From assembly GCA_024803745.1 (NCBI GenBank), contig JANJXV010000043.1, forward strand, positions 2,811,501 through 2,875,500: a DNA stretch of 64,000 nucleotides. The letters run 5' to 3'. This DNA comes from Megascapheus bottae (taxonomy: Eukaryota > Chordata > Mammalia > Rodentia > Geomyidae). Below, piece by piece: positions 23,153-33,260 of the stretch (its first letter is position 1; each line of letters opens with the position of its first letter). A program made the position numbers and the translations under genes. Below the pieces are notes generated by a model. That model had not been told where the DNA came from and did no database searches. It was given only the letters and a program-made list of their open reading frames with translations.

Positions 23153-23294
23153 ACCCACACAAATGTGTACATAAGGAAGTACCTCTTATGATTTGGGGCT
23201 GTGTCAATAGCTTCTCATTTAACCTGTTTGGGACTTGATAGGTTCTCATTTAACCTGTTTGGGACAAACAGACAGAGAAAGAGAAAGACAAAAT

Positions 23295-23298
<4 letters not shown>

Positions 23299-23333
<35 letters not shown>

Positions 23334-23350
23334 TGTGTGTGTGTGTGTAT
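23299..23350 (+). repeat. (GT)n microsatellite
   Basis: A GT tract of about 52 bp with one GTAT interruption. Confidence 0.98.
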
Positions 23351-24499
23351 TCTGGCCTAACCAGATATTCCCTGTGATATGAATTTCCCAGAATATATTG
23401 TAAGAATTCAATTCTGTATTGGCAGATAAAAACTATTTCTTAGATTTGGACAGCCTTATACACTTTGTTTAGCACCAGGACCAGAGCCCAAGAAATAAAT
23501 TCACACATAAATAGTGACACCAATATAAAAACATTAAAAATATTTGGTGAATAAAAGAGTTTAAATCATTTTAAGTATATCCCTGGGACAGATGATTGGT
23601 GGAAAGGCAGGGGACACAGGCTGCGGCCCTCAGTCTGGGCTTCAGCCTGTGAGTTGGCAGAGACACACTGGAGCCAGGCAGTTCACCACCAGGCTACTGG
23701 AGAAAACAACACTTCCTGTCCATGAAAGCACTGGGAGGAGGGCAGAGGGAAGAGGAAGAACACACAGAGGAGCCCTTCCACAGCCATGTAAACTGACCAC
23801 CTGTGTCTTCACCACATCATTTTCATCAAGAGGGTTCAACCTAGCAGGGGTGTTCTCTAGACACAGCCCCTCATCCCACTCAGCTGATCATACCACCAGC
23901 TCTGGAGCCAGCAGCAGACCCCACTGAGCCTAGCTTCTCCTTCCTGTCACCTATAGTGCTGGACAGTGGATGGGTGGTTGTGTGAGCCGTTCCCATCTCC
24001 CCTACTTCATTCTTCAGAACATCCAACACAGACCCAGAAAAAGATCCAGAGAGGCTGTGTAAACCAGCTCAGAAGGAAATTCCTCCCTCTACTCAGCCCG
24101 CTTTCTACCTGACCAGAAGCAACCTTCTGCAGGTATGCTCAACTCACCCAAAGGCAGTACATACATATCCTGATTCAGTTCTGGTCCAGTTTACAGTGGA
24201 TTCAGGTTTAATGTGGGTTCATTTTGTACACAGAACATAAAATACTCACTAGTGTTGCCAACCTGTTTCAGTTAACACGAGAGACACTTCACCAGTCTCT
24301 TTCAACCAGTGCCAAGTAGATTCAGTAGGTGCAGCAATGGGGCAATGTTTACCACTAACTCAGGTCAGATGTACAGCCATGTCCGGCTCACCCACAGACT
24401 CAGACAAGGCCCATACACACCGGCAGAGTTCAACCTCCATAACAGACAAAGATATTCCCGACCTTCAGAGTTAAAGTTATTCATATTCTCTTGCCAATG

Positions 24500-24960
24500 G
24501 TTTTCTGCTTGATGAAAAATGACCTTGAGTGCACATGACTTCATCTACTCATCCAGATCATGACAAGGCAATATTGACTCCAAACCTCCCCAACGACTGT
24601 GGATGGATGAAAACTCAAGGCTCAATTCTAGAGTTCCTGTGAGGGCAGCCAGTGTCCAGATTCGAGGGTCAAACACCACAGGCACGAGATACTCAGCTGT
24701 GAGCCCATCAGAATTGCAGTCGTTCAAAATGAAGGTGGGTAAAGACCAGGCATATTACCTACTGTAAGGAGCTTTGAAGTTACAACACAGACCTCAAAAG
24801 TACCCAGTCTCTCAGAATATATGCTTGTGCTTGAAGAAGAAAAATTAAAAACTTGCCACAGAAATATTTGTTTAGACTCTTCATATATTCCAGGAGAAAC
24901 GCAAAGGTCAAATGAATTTCATTCAACTTTTCCATTCTCTATCATTGCCCCTTCCAGGAA
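24500..24960 (+). repeat. Duplicated block, paralogue of 59290-59750
   Basis: Direct similarity to 59290-59750, with shared runs such as GATCATGACAAGGCAATATT and ATTGACTCCAAA. No gene is recognised. It belongs to the same duplication as 18060-22535. Confidence 0.9.
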
Positions 24961-24961
24961 A

Positions 24962-25476
24962 ATTATTTTTTCACATATTTTATTGTAATTAATAGAAGGG
25001 TTGCATTACATGCACCAGAAAGAAGGTGCATTACTTCACAAACATTGATACCCTTTCTCATGTCTTGGTCCTCATTTCCCTCCCACCACCCCACCCCTCA
25101 TCTTGTTTTCCTCCCTCACCCTATCTGACCTCAAATAACCAAATATGCATATATACAATATATGAGATAACCAGTTGAAATCATGTAAGAATATGAGATA
25201 ACCAAGGACATCCAAAAAGATGAGAGATAACATTTTACATGAAGGACAAAAATCACTCATTATATGGATTTTGTCTCTATATCGTGGAGGTCTTTCATTT
25301 AGTGTCATTCTATATGGCTTTATGTATCTAGGTTTTGTTCTATTGTAGAGCTCTGCTGGGAAAGCCCAAGGTTTCTACTGATTATGACAAATCAGGGAAA
25401 CCATTGAGCCTATGTTCTTTTGAGTCTGGCTTACTTCACTTAATATGATTTTTTCTAAGTCTTTCCATTTCTTCCA
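24962..25476 (-). mobile_element. L1 3' end, minus strand, shared by both duplicates
   Basis: L1 tail complement (CATATTTTATTGTAATTAAT) and 3' UTR. CTTCCAGGAAA lies at the left (about 24953-24962) and again at the right (about 25473-25483), which fits a target-site duplication. The same insertion is at 59750-60240, so it predates the duplication. Confidence 0.9.
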
Positions 25477-25754
25477 GGAAATACTTAGAGTCTAAAATAC
25501 CATTATAATTTTGTTCTGTGCACATTCTATTTACACCAATTGCATTGAGAGCCTCACAGGCACTACTCCTCTGCAGAAATACCATTTATTCTCCTGAACT
25601 GAATCTTTGCATCTGTCTATAAATACTCAGTCTCCAGAATCCTATGGCTCTTAACTACTGTGCAATGAGGGAACAAATTGGGGAATTAATTAGCCAATTA
25701 CTCTTCACATTTCCCACATGGAAGAAGAAGCAGAGAGCTGCCTAATTCTTCCAT
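25477..25754. other. Unremarkable flank of OR relic B
   Basis: Nothing recognised. Confidence 0.4.
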
Positions 25755-26730
25755 TTAGTTAAGTGTCATACCCAAGTCCTCAGTTCTGAGGTTCCTGCTG
25801 CCCAGCCTCCTCAGAGTCCTGCTAATGTCCCTGTTCCTTAGGCTGTAGATGAAATTGGTCAGCATGGGGGAGACCACCATGTGCATCACCGAGGCCACCA
25901 CAAGCTTCTTGGAGCCGTGGAACACAGTGGAACCACAGTACGCACCAAGCAAGGTGCCGTAGAAAAAGCAAACCACCGACAGGTGAGCCTCACACACGGA
26001 GAAGGCTCTGTGCCTCCCACTTTCTGTGGGGATCCTGAGGATGGAAGAGATAATTTTGTAGTAAGAGTAAAGGATTCCTGAAAGAGGAAATAACCCCAAG
26101 ACTACAGTAATTAAATATATGAACAAGTTATTTGTAAGGGAACCAGAACAGGACAGTTTAATTATCTGAGAAGCATCACAGAAATAATTTGGGATTTCCA
26201 CACTTTTAACGCAAGTAAATTGTAAGATCAATATATTGTGTGACTGGGAATTCAAAACACTAAAGAAAGCAGACACCAATACTAAGATCGACCGCAGCGA
26301 GGGTTCAAGAGGACCGAGTAGTGCAGGGGGTGAAAGATGGCCACAAAGCGGTCATACGCCGTGACAGTCAGAGGCATGTCATCCATGCAGCCAAAAAAGA
26401 GGAAGAGAGACATCTGGGTGAGGCAGCCCTCATAGGAGATAGCTCTGCTGTGACTCTGGATGTTCATCAGCATGTTGGGGACCGTGGTAGATGTGAAGCA
26501 GATATCAAGTAAGGAGAGGTTAAAGAGGAAGAAGTACATGGGTTTGTGGAGGTGAGGGTCAGAGCTGATGGCCAGGATGATGAACAGATTTCCCAGTATG
26601 GTGGTTAGATACATGAAAAGGAAGGGCCCAAAGAGGACTGGCTGTATTTCAGGGTCATCTGAGAGTTCCAGGAGATGGAACTCAGAGACTGTGGTTAGAT
26701 TTTCTGCTCTGAGATGACTTGGACAAAGCT
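25755..26730 (-). pseudogene. Olfactory receptor relic B (OR7-like)
   Basis: The minus strand begins near 26720 with [20 protein letters not shown]. It continues [54 protein letters not shown] (DRF kept), then frameshifts at about 26280-26300 in the IL2/TM4 region (frame change between 26282-26614 and 25755-26279). It resumes with VEIPNYFCDASQIIKL, YSYYKIISSILRIPT, HRAFSVCEAHLSVVCF (the family usually has FSTCGSHL) and [13 protein letters not shown] (the family usually has [10 protein letters not shown]). One frameshift plus changes in two invariant motifs mark it as a pseudogene. No clear initiator ATG is visible before the N-terminal sequence. Confidence 0.92.
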
Positions 26731-26739
26731 AAAGGAAGA

Positions 26740-27560
26740 AATCTCATTAGAAAAGCATAATGTTTGTCGAGGTATGTTCAACTGTATATACCTGATATTC
26801 AAATATGTATACGTTTAAATGTGTAACATACTTGAGTGGCAGTGTACTTAGAAATATTTCTCTGCTGTGGCAATCCCACACTTGTAGCCTCTTCTAACTT
26901 AGGCAGGCCTTTTTTTCCCAGCCCTGTGCCTACACATCTGACCCACTGGGAGAACAACATATTAGAAATCCAAGATCATAAAAATAGCTAGAGCATGTCA
27001 GTACAACAATACAGTGTACTCTTATCTTCTTTTTAGAACAGCTTTTTTGGGAGATCATTCGTATAAGAATCATAGAAAGGACACAGTTCCAACATTTCCA
27101 ACAGATTCACAATAAACAGGTTTTAGCCTAGTTGAATTTGACTATACTGAGAAGACCCACCAACAGTCACTTACTGTCCCACTGCAATCCAGGCAGATCA
27201 ATCTGCTTCTGGGTCCCCGTTGACTTACCTATTCTGGTACCATGGCATTTGCAGGGAAATGAGTAGACCTAGAAATGTGCTACTGAGTTCAGTAAGTCAG
27301 GCTCAGAGACTAAGTACACTTGTGTTCTCTCAGACATGGCTGTTAGATATCATATAAAAATCCATATACAGGTTTATGTGCATCTATACACAAAGTAATG
27401 TGTGATGAGTAGAAGAGGATTCTGAGGGTGTTAACTCCTTGATTGCTCAAGCTGCAGTTTAATGAACTGAATATCCCTTCTTGAATACTTGTTTGTTAAA
27501 CATGACATTTGAAATATGATGTAAAAACCAATGTTAATAAACTCTTTTTAAACAGGGGCC
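26740..27560. other. No gene recognised
   Basis: AT-rich sequence upstream of OR relic B, with no open frame of note and no repeat that I can name. Confidence 0.4.
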
Positions 27561-27634
27561 GGTGTTTGTTGTCGCTGATGTGGCTAACAGGTCTGTAGAA
27601 GATCATACAAATGATTTACATGTCATTTTCCTCT

Positions 27635-27835
27635 TTATTCTTTTTTTTTGCCAGTCGTGGGCTTGAGCTCAGGGCCTGAGCACTGTCCTTGGACTTTCTC
27701 AAGGTTAGAGCTCTACCACTTGAGCCACAGCACCATTTCTGGCTTTTTTCTATGTATGTGATACTGAGGAATCGAACCCGGGTCTTCATGCATGCTAGGC
27801 AATCACTCTACCACTAGGGCAAACTCCCGGCCCTC
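27635..27835 (-). mobile_element. SINE, ID-like composite
   Basis: The minus strand starts near 27835 with a tRNA-like ID head and has a GTTCGATTCC-like B box. The plus-strand complement reads GAGGAATCGAACCCGGGTCT. The CCACTTGAGCCACAGCACCA stretch and a GCCAGTCGTGGGCTTGAGCT end are typical of the family here. Confidence 0.88.
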
Positions 27836-27879
27836 CTCTTTATTCTTTTAACTCTTCTTAAAAGTCCTTGCTGTCTTTT

Positions 27880-28045
27880 GGGCCAGCAGTTTGTCCTAGT
27901 GGTAGTGTGCTTACCTAGCATTCATGAAGACTGGGGTCTGATATCTTGGTGGTGCTATGGCTTAAGTGGTAGAGCTGTATCCTTGAGAAAGCCCAAGGAC
28001 AGTGCTCAGGCCCTGCAATCAAGCCCTGGACTGGCAAAAAATATT
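27880..28045 (+). mobile_element. SINE, ID-like composite
   Basis: The plus-strand head GTCCTAGTGGTAGTGTGCTT (box A region) is followed by the CCTAGCATTCATGAAGACTG stretch, then TGGCTTAAGTGGTAGAGCTG, and ends at GACTGGCAAAAAATA. It is in opposite orientation to 27635-27835, close enough to form a hairpin in a transcript. Confidence 0.88.
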
Positions 28046-28182
28046 TTTTAAGTCTTTGCTATTTCTTTCAACTAGTCTGGAGGAAATAGTAAGTCCAATC
28101 TTCCACTTTTGTAATATGCTTGTTTGTATATGAGTTAAAAAATTAAATGAATATCAGAAAGCTCAATATACTTTAATTGTTT

Positions 28183-28214
28183 ATATTTATTTATTTATTT
28201 ATTTATTTATTTAT
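28183..28214 (+). repeat. (ATTT)n microsatellite
   Basis: A TTTA tetranucleotide tract of about 30 bp. Confidence 0.95.
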
Positions 28215-28215
28215 G

Positions 28216-28430
28216 TTGGGAGTGTCTTGGGACTTGAACTCGTCCTGGGCCCTGTCCCTGAGCACATCGGCTCAAAGCTACCACCCTACCCTTGAGCCAA
28301 GCCCCACTTCCCATTTACTTTAGGTTAATTGGAGATAAGAGTCTCAGGTCCTTTTGTGCCCAGGATTCTCAGACATCCGCCTCTGTAGTAGCTAGGATTA
28401 CAGGCAAGAGCCACCTCATTCAGCTCCTAG
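28216..28430 (-). mobile_element. SINE, B1-like composite
   Basis: The plus-strand complement shows GAACTCGTCCTGGGCCCTGT, the ACCCTTGAGCCAAGCCCC stretch, TTAATTGGAGATAAGAGTCT and an end at GATTACAGGCAAGAGCCACC (the B1 head complement). Confidence 0.88.
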
Positions 28431-28439
28431 TTTTAAAAC

Positions 28440-28655
28440 AATAGACAACATTCTAGTTTCCAGTGACTCATGCCTGTAATCCTGAGATCTGAGGATAGCA
28501 GCTCTCAGTCAGCCTGAGCAAGAATGTCCTTGAAACTCTTAACTCCAGGGAAACACCAAAAGAGCAGGAAGTTGAGCTGTGGCTTGAGTGGTAAAGTACG
28601 AACCTTGAGATAAACATCTCAGGGATTGGTTACAGGCCCTGAATTCAAGACCTGA
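28440..28655 (+). mobile_element. SINE, B1-like composite
   Basis: The head GACTCATGCCTGTAATCCTG is followed by CAGCCTGAGCAAGAATGTCC and TGTGGCTTGAGTGGTAAAGT, then a tail merging with the adjacent CT-rich microsatellite. Confidence 0.88.
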
Positions 28656-28660
28656 CACTA

Positions 28661-28737
28661 TTATATTCTCCCTTTCCCTCTCCCTCTCTCCCTCTCCTCT
28701 CTCCCTCCCCCCTCTCTCTCTCTCTCCGTCTCTCTCT

Positions 28738-28826
<89 letters not shown>
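28661..28826 (+). repeat. (CT)n(AC)n compound microsatellite
   Basis: A CT-rich tract from about 28661 becomes pure CT (28740-28786) and then AC (28787-28825). The small frame across it is microsatellite translation, not a gene. Confidence 0.98.
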
Positions 28827-28829
<3 letters not shown>

Positions 28830-28889
28830 AAAGTATGGAGGAAAAGTGATGCATATGAAATGAGAATGAATGACTTATAAAACTGAGTC

Positions 28890-29112
28890 CTGCAGCCAGG
28901 CACTGGTGACCCACTTCTGTAATCCTTGCTACTCAGGAGGCTGAGATCTGAAGGTCATGGTTCAAAGCCACCCTTGGCATGAAGTCTGTGAGATGCTTAA
29001 CTCCAATTAAACATCAGAAAACCAGAAGTGGCACTGTGTTTCAAGGAGTAGTGCAGTAGCCTTGAGCTGAAGGCTCAGGAACAGCCCTAAGACTCTGAGT
29101 TCAAAAAGAAAA
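28890..29112 (+). mobile_element. SINE, B1-like composite
   Basis: The head GCACTGGTGACCCACTTCTG with TAATCCTTGCTACTCAGGAG is followed by the CTTAACTCCAATTAAACATC stretch, AGAAGTGGCACTGTG and a CTGAGTTCAAAAAG tail. Confidence 0.88.
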
Positions 29113-29222
29113 ATCGAAACTGATCTCAGAGATAATCACATGGCATTCTGTACCATGCCTCATTGTTGTGTGGTGTTCCTGACACAGACAGCAGCAGCAG
29201 CCTCCACCACCTCTTCCATCTC

Positions 29223-29270
29223 GTCGTCATCATCATCATCATCATCACTATCATCATCATCATCATCATC
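29223..29270 (+). repeat. (ATC)n microsatellite
   Basis: A TCA trinucleotide tract of about 48 bp with one ACTATC interruption. Open frames on both strands here are artefacts of the repeat. Confidence 0.97.
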
Positions 29271-29329
29271 TTTATTATCAACATCCTCTCAGTAAAGCCG
29301 TCCTCATGGTCCACAAAACACACCTCCAA

Positions 29330-29510
29330 ATCCCTTCTCCATCCACCCTCAGCACTCACTCGCTTAAGCTGCCTCTCTCTTCAGCCATGATCCAGGTGGA
29401 CAGGTCTGAGGACCCCAGAGCTGCCGTGTAGCACCAGTTCAGCCTCTGGCCTCAGAGTGGATGTGAAGACACCATGGAAGCAGAGCTGGGGGACGCTGAC
29501 AAGGAGGAGG
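29330..29510 (+). repeat. Low-copy exon-like segment, inverted paralogue of 51620-51790
   Basis: It contains GCCTCTCTCTTCAGCCATGA (pyrimidine tract, AG, then an ATG) followed by TCCAGGTGGACAGGTCTGAG. The reverse complement of 51620-51790 carries a close match (CTTCTCTCTTCAGCTATGGC, then CCAGGTAGACAGATCTGAG). The pyrimidine-AG pattern looks like a splice acceptor, but the ATG frame closes after about 14 codons. It could be an old non-coding exon or simply part of a duplicated block. Confidence 0.6.
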
Positions 29511-29512
29511 CA

Positions 29513-30060
29513 GGTCCTGCAGGCAGGAGAGTGAAGAGCAGGGAGCACAGGCTCCCACTCCAATTCTAGGTGGCCTTGGAGGACTGAGGCCCACAGCTCC
29601 CAATTACCCAAGTTGAACACATCAATGACCAAGTCTCTGTGGACATTTCAAACAGAGAGCTGAGAGGACCTAAAGGAAATTCATGCTTGTTCAAGACTCT
29701 CTGTCTATGCACATGATAAATACACTAAAACTTCTATCATCTATGCTTATCTGATGGAGAGATGGCATGGACTTTTCACAATCCTTATAATTGATCTCCA
29801 AACTGTGGTGACTTTTAATGAATTTTCATTGTTCTCTATCCATACCATATATCTTCAGAATTATTATGATTCCAACTTCAAAGTTAACATCTTTTCTAAT
29901 TTCATTTTGTTTTATTATTCATATAAACATTTAATCAAACATTTTCTCTTCTTCCCATCCCAAAATGCCTACAGAAAACATTCCATGATTTAAGGATATA
30001 TAAACCCTGAAGCAGTATAAACCCTGAAATTACAAATACAATAAAGACAACGAGTTGAGA
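29513..30060. other. No gene recognised
   Basis: AT-rich from about 29750. The frame at 29754-29993 has no known domain. Confidence 0.4.
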
Positions 30061-30490
30061 AGTTGGGTATTAATTTTCCAGGTCTGTCTATTCCCTTACA
30101 AACAATACAACATATTTTTTTCTGATGGGTGTATATAATTTCATTGTGTTTATAGACCATATTTTCTTGATTCATGCATCCCCAGAGGGGTTTCTCAGTT
30201 AATTGCATGGCTTGGATAAGTAAACAATGCTTCAATGAAAATGGTGGTACTGACAGTTGCAGTGGGGAAATGTTTGTAGTGGATTTTTATCAAATGACCC
30301 AGAGTGGGAATGCTGGGTCATAGAGAATCTCTGTTCAGTCTTTTAAGGAATCTCCATAGCTTTCCAGAAATTGTACCCACAACTTAGGAATGTCCCCTTC
30401 TGGCCACATGCCCACCAGCATCTGTGATTATCAGTTTTCTTCATAATGGTCATCTAACTAAGGTTTGGTGGAATCTCAAAGTTTTTTGAG
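30060..30490 (-). mobile_element. Old L1 ORF2 C-terminal/3' fragment
   Basis: The plus-strand complement reads like the L1 minus-strand text seen elsewhere, strongly diverged: TTTCATTGTGTTTATAGACC, AATGCTGGGTCATAGAGAAT, CCACATGCCCACCAGCATCT and GGTTTGGTGGAATCTCAAAG. Confidence 0.75.
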
Positions 30491-30494
30491 TTTG

Positions 30495-30765
30495 CATTTT
30501 TTGTCAGTCCTGGGGCTTGAACTCGGGGCCTGGGCACTGTCCTTAGACACTTTTTAGTACTCTGCCATTTGAGGCACAGTGAAACTTCCAGGTTTTTCTG
30601 TGTGTATGATGCCAAGGAATTGAATCCAGGGCTTTGTGCATGGGAGGTGAGCACTCTACCATTAGGCTATGCTCACAGCCCCACTTCCTTCTTTTTCCAT
30701 GCATGTGGCACTGAGCAGTTGAACCCAGGGCTATATGCATGCTAGCTAAGCACTCTAATATCAGA
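30495..30765 (-). mobile_element. SINE pair, ID-like, minus strand
   Basis: TTTTGTCAGTCCTGGGGCTTG begins the complement, followed by ATTTGAGGCACAGTGAAACT and CCATTAGGCTATGCTCACAG. A second partial copy follows with a GTTGAACCCAGGGCTATATGC stretch. The same pair is at 62720-62975, showing that it predates that duplication. Confidence 0.85.
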
Positions 30766-31650
30766 TTAACATTTGTCCATTGAATAGCATCTTCACCGTT
30801 ATCACACATCTGCTGTGGTGACTAGAGCAGGAATTCCCTTGGATGTAAGAGATGTTGTGGCAGGTCCTAAGCAAATGGCAGGGAAATGAGGTAGAGGCTA
30901 AAGCTTTATGCTTCTCACATGAGGAAGGAAAGAAGTTGTTTTTCGATACACAACAAATCTACATAGGGCTCTAGAAATGGATATCCTGATGTGTTGGAGA
31001 AAGACAACAAGACTCTGACCTTCAATTAAACACCAAAAAAGTTGAAAGGAGTTATGTCTCAATGAAATGACAAAAAGAAAAAAAAATCAGGAACAGGGTA
31101 AGGTCCAGAGTTCAAGACCCAGAAAAAGGATTGCAGTGCTAAATTTCAGAAATCTTAACACCTTTAGTTTTGAAATCTCACTGTTTAAGATGTCATATTC
31201 TCGGTGACTTCTTTCTTTTCCCTTTCTCAAAATTTTATTATGGTTAAATAGTTGTACCAGAGGATTCAACTTGTCATATTTATTTATGAACTCTATGATC
31301 AAAGACATTCATTCCACAGTTCTTATAGACTCTCATGCACTACCTATCCCCTCACTTAGTCTGGATCCCTTTCCCCGTATGTACGTGAGCAAATGCAGTC
31401 ATGATATTTTTTTTTTGAACTCAGGATCTGGGTGCTGTCCCTGGTGCTGGTTTTGAACCTTGACCCTCAGTTCTCAGCCTCCGGAGTAGCTCAGATGTAA
31501 AGCATAAGCCAGCATCACACAGCTTTATTTCCCTTTAGTATTTCCTGATGTTTTTACCATTCTGAGCACATATTATTTTGTTTATTCCCATTTCAATAAG
31601 TGATGAAAATCCCAACTAAGTGTCAAATATACCTGTAGCACCACAATACA
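30766..31650 (+). repeat. Duplicated block, paralogue of 62976-63999
   Basis: Direct, long similarity to 62976-63999. Shared runs include ATCAGATTAACATTTGTCCA, TTGAATAGCATCTTCACCGT and CAGAGGATTCAACTTGTCAT. It includes a minus-strand B1-like SINE remnant (about 31410-31525). No gene is seen. Confidence 0.9.
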
Positions 31651-31819
31651 TTACAACAAAAAATAAAAAAATAAATTTTTAAAAAGTGGACACAAACAGA
31701 TCATTTCTGTTTTGGTAGCACTGGTGTTTGAACACAGGGCTATCTGATTTTTTGGCAAATGATATATAATGTGCTTTCTTTGTTTTTAGTAATTTACAGA
31801 TGGGATCTAGGACTTTCTT

Positions 31820-32883
31820 TGTTTTTTTTTAAAGAATTTATTAATGTTGATTTTTTACGTCATATTTTAGATAATAAGTTTAACGAACAAATGTTCAAGG
31901 AGGGAATCTCTCTTTACAGTCACTGGGACTTAGTACGTAGAACTTAATCAAAATTAGGCTAAGGGTTTGTATGTCATAGAAACATATTAATTTAGGAAAT
32001 AAGACATTATGTCTATAGAGTCATAGGTTTTCATGTCTATATAGTTATGTTTATATTTCCATTACCATGTCCATAGCTTTGGGTATGCAAATATTGTCCT
32101 TGGTCTTGTACTCTTTGGATTTAATAGCCACATATTAGGGATACCATGCGCCTTTTGTTCCTTAGGTCTTGACTTGTCTCACTCAACATGATTCGCTCTA
32201 GGTTAATCCATTTCCCTGTGAATGCCTTTGTTTTATCTTGTCTGTTGGCTATGTAGAATTCCATTGTGTATATATACCACATTCTCTGTATCCATTCATC
32301 TACAGTAGGGCATCTGCATTGTTTCCATCGCCTGGCTATTGTGAATAGTGCAGAGATGAACATAGCTGAGCAGGTGTCCTTGTAATATCTTGGGTCATGA
32401 TGTTTAGGATAGATGTCCAGAAGTGGTATGGTGGGATGGTAGGGAAGGTCTATTTTCAGTTATTTAAGAAACCTCCACGCTGCTTTCCAGAGTGGCTGAA
32501 CTAGTCTGCATTCCCAACAGCAGTGTAGTAGGTGTTGGGAGCCAGAGTGGAATCAAACTGTACCTTGACTTGCATCAGAGGATGGCTTTATTGTCTTATT
32601 GTTTTCTGGCCATATTCTATGTAAATGACGTGAGAATTGCCATATGAATGTAACACCTGGAGGTTCCCTGGGTCTGGAGGCGGGAAGAAGCGGGAGTGAA
32701 AAATAAACGGGGCAGTCTTTACCTGGACTGCGGACATCCCGGACCCGGTGTGTCTGTCTCTCTTCTATTTCTTCCTACTCCTTGCCCCCGATTTCAGGAA
32801 CCCCAATCTGCGAACCCTGGTTTGCTGCCGGTTGGCCCCGGCAAGTAGGGTTCCTTTTTCTCCACAACCCCATCAGCAACTGT
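31820..32883 (-). mobile_element. Old-family L1, 5'-truncated, 3' half of a U6-L1 chimera
   Basis: Read on the minus strand, it ends at the left with the poly(A) complement (a run of T at about 31821-31830, then AAAGAATTTATTAATGTTGA). It carries the ORF2 C-terminus (32121-32363: TMEFYIANRQDKTKAFTGKW, then LSETSQDLRNKRRMVSLICG). It is interrupted by a solo LTR at 32533-32843 and joined at 32883/32884 to a complete U6 copy in the same orientation. GATCTAGGA flanks the whole unit at 31804-31812 and 32991-32999. It belongs to the same older family as 34030-35105. Confidence 0.92.
32533..32843 (+). mobile_element. Solo LTR, class II ERV (IAP-like)
   Basis: A 311-bp element starting TGTTGGGAGCC and ending GGCCCCGGCA, so it has the retroviral TG...CA ends. 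It is flanked by a perfect 6-bp duplication AGTAGG (32527-32532 and 32844-32849). A polyadenylation signal AATAAA lies at 32702-32707, defining the plus strand. The TGTTGGGAGCC start and 6-bp duplication are characteristic of rodent class II (ERVK/IAP-type) elements. There is no internal region, so it is a recombined solo LTR. It sits inside the L1 and is younger than it. The uninterrupted L1 state is visible at about 34720-34740 (CAGTAGGGTTCCTTTTTCTC). Confidence 0.93.
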
Positions 32884-32990
32884 AAAAATATGGAATACTT
32901 CTCAAATTTGCACGTCATCCTTGAGCAGGGGCCATGATAATCTTCTCTTTATTGTTCCAGTTTTAGTATATGTGTTGCCAAACCGAGCAC
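32884..32990 (-). pseudogene. U6 snRNA copy (retro-pseudogene, fused to L1)
   Basis: The reverse complement starts GTGCTCGGTTTGGCAACACA and ends in CCATATTTTT. It has the recognisable internal parts ATGGCCCCTGCTCAAGGATG and TTTGAGAAGTATTCC. The length is 107 nt, the normal U6 length, so it is complete. Differences from the highly conserved U6 sequence are scattered, and upstream there is no U6 promoter (no PSE/TATA visible; the target-site duplicate lies directly at its 5' end). U6 RNA is the spliceosomal catalytic RNA, and this copy is a reverse-transcribed relic. Its 3' end is joined directly to L1 sequence on the same strand, the signature of U6-L1 template switching. Confidence 0.95.
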
Positions 32991-33004
32991 GATCTAGGAA
33001 TTTT

Positions 33005-33260
33005 TAATGCACAGGTCTGCCCGGATGCTTATATCTCAGGGATGAGCCTCTAACTGCTGGCTCATTAAAGCAAGGTGTATGATTTTTGTTGTTTGCTTGC
33101 TTCTTTGCATCTTGGTTTGTACCATTCCTGGGGTTTGAACTCAGGATGTGGACACTTTCCCTGATTTTTTTCCTCAGGGCTATTTTTCTGCTTCTTGAGC
33201 CATAGCTTGACTTTTTGCTCTGTGTGTGTATTGTAATTGAATTTAAAACTCATAGGTGAT
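33005..33260 (+). repeat. Duplicated block with B1-like SINE, paralogue of 55745-56000
   Basis: GATGCTTATATCTCA and AAAGCAAGGTG match 55760-55815, with the same following GTTTGCTTGCTT stretch and a minus-strand B1-like SINE (33115-33260). No gene is seen. Confidence 0.8.

Larger units (their letters stand above)
22537..24500. other. Segment present only in one duplicate copy; no gene recognised
   Basis: At the matching place in the second copy (about 59285), TTAGTTGATAGTTTT joins directly to CTTGATGAAAAATGGCC. The ~1.96 kb here was therefore either inserted in this copy or deleted from the other. It includes tandem motifs at 23090-23265, a (GT)n tract at 23299-23350 and a GC-richer part at 23590-24100. 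Frames there (23592-23927) have no domain I recognise. Confidence 0.6.

Noticed and set aside
23592..23927. 111-aa frame in a GC-richer region as a candidate gene
   Set aside because: No domain, no conserved start context, an overlapping frame on the other strand of similar quality, and absent from the paralogous block.
28661..28903. Cys/Val- and Arg/Glu-rich minus-strand frame
   Set aside because: Direct translation of the CT/AC microsatellite.
29126..29390. Met- and Ile-rich frames on both strands
   Set aside because: Translation of the ATC microsatellite.
32884..32990. A functional U6 gene
   Set aside because: There is no upstream U6 promoter, many substitutions at normally invariant sites, and it sits inside a retrotransposed unit with target-site duplications.
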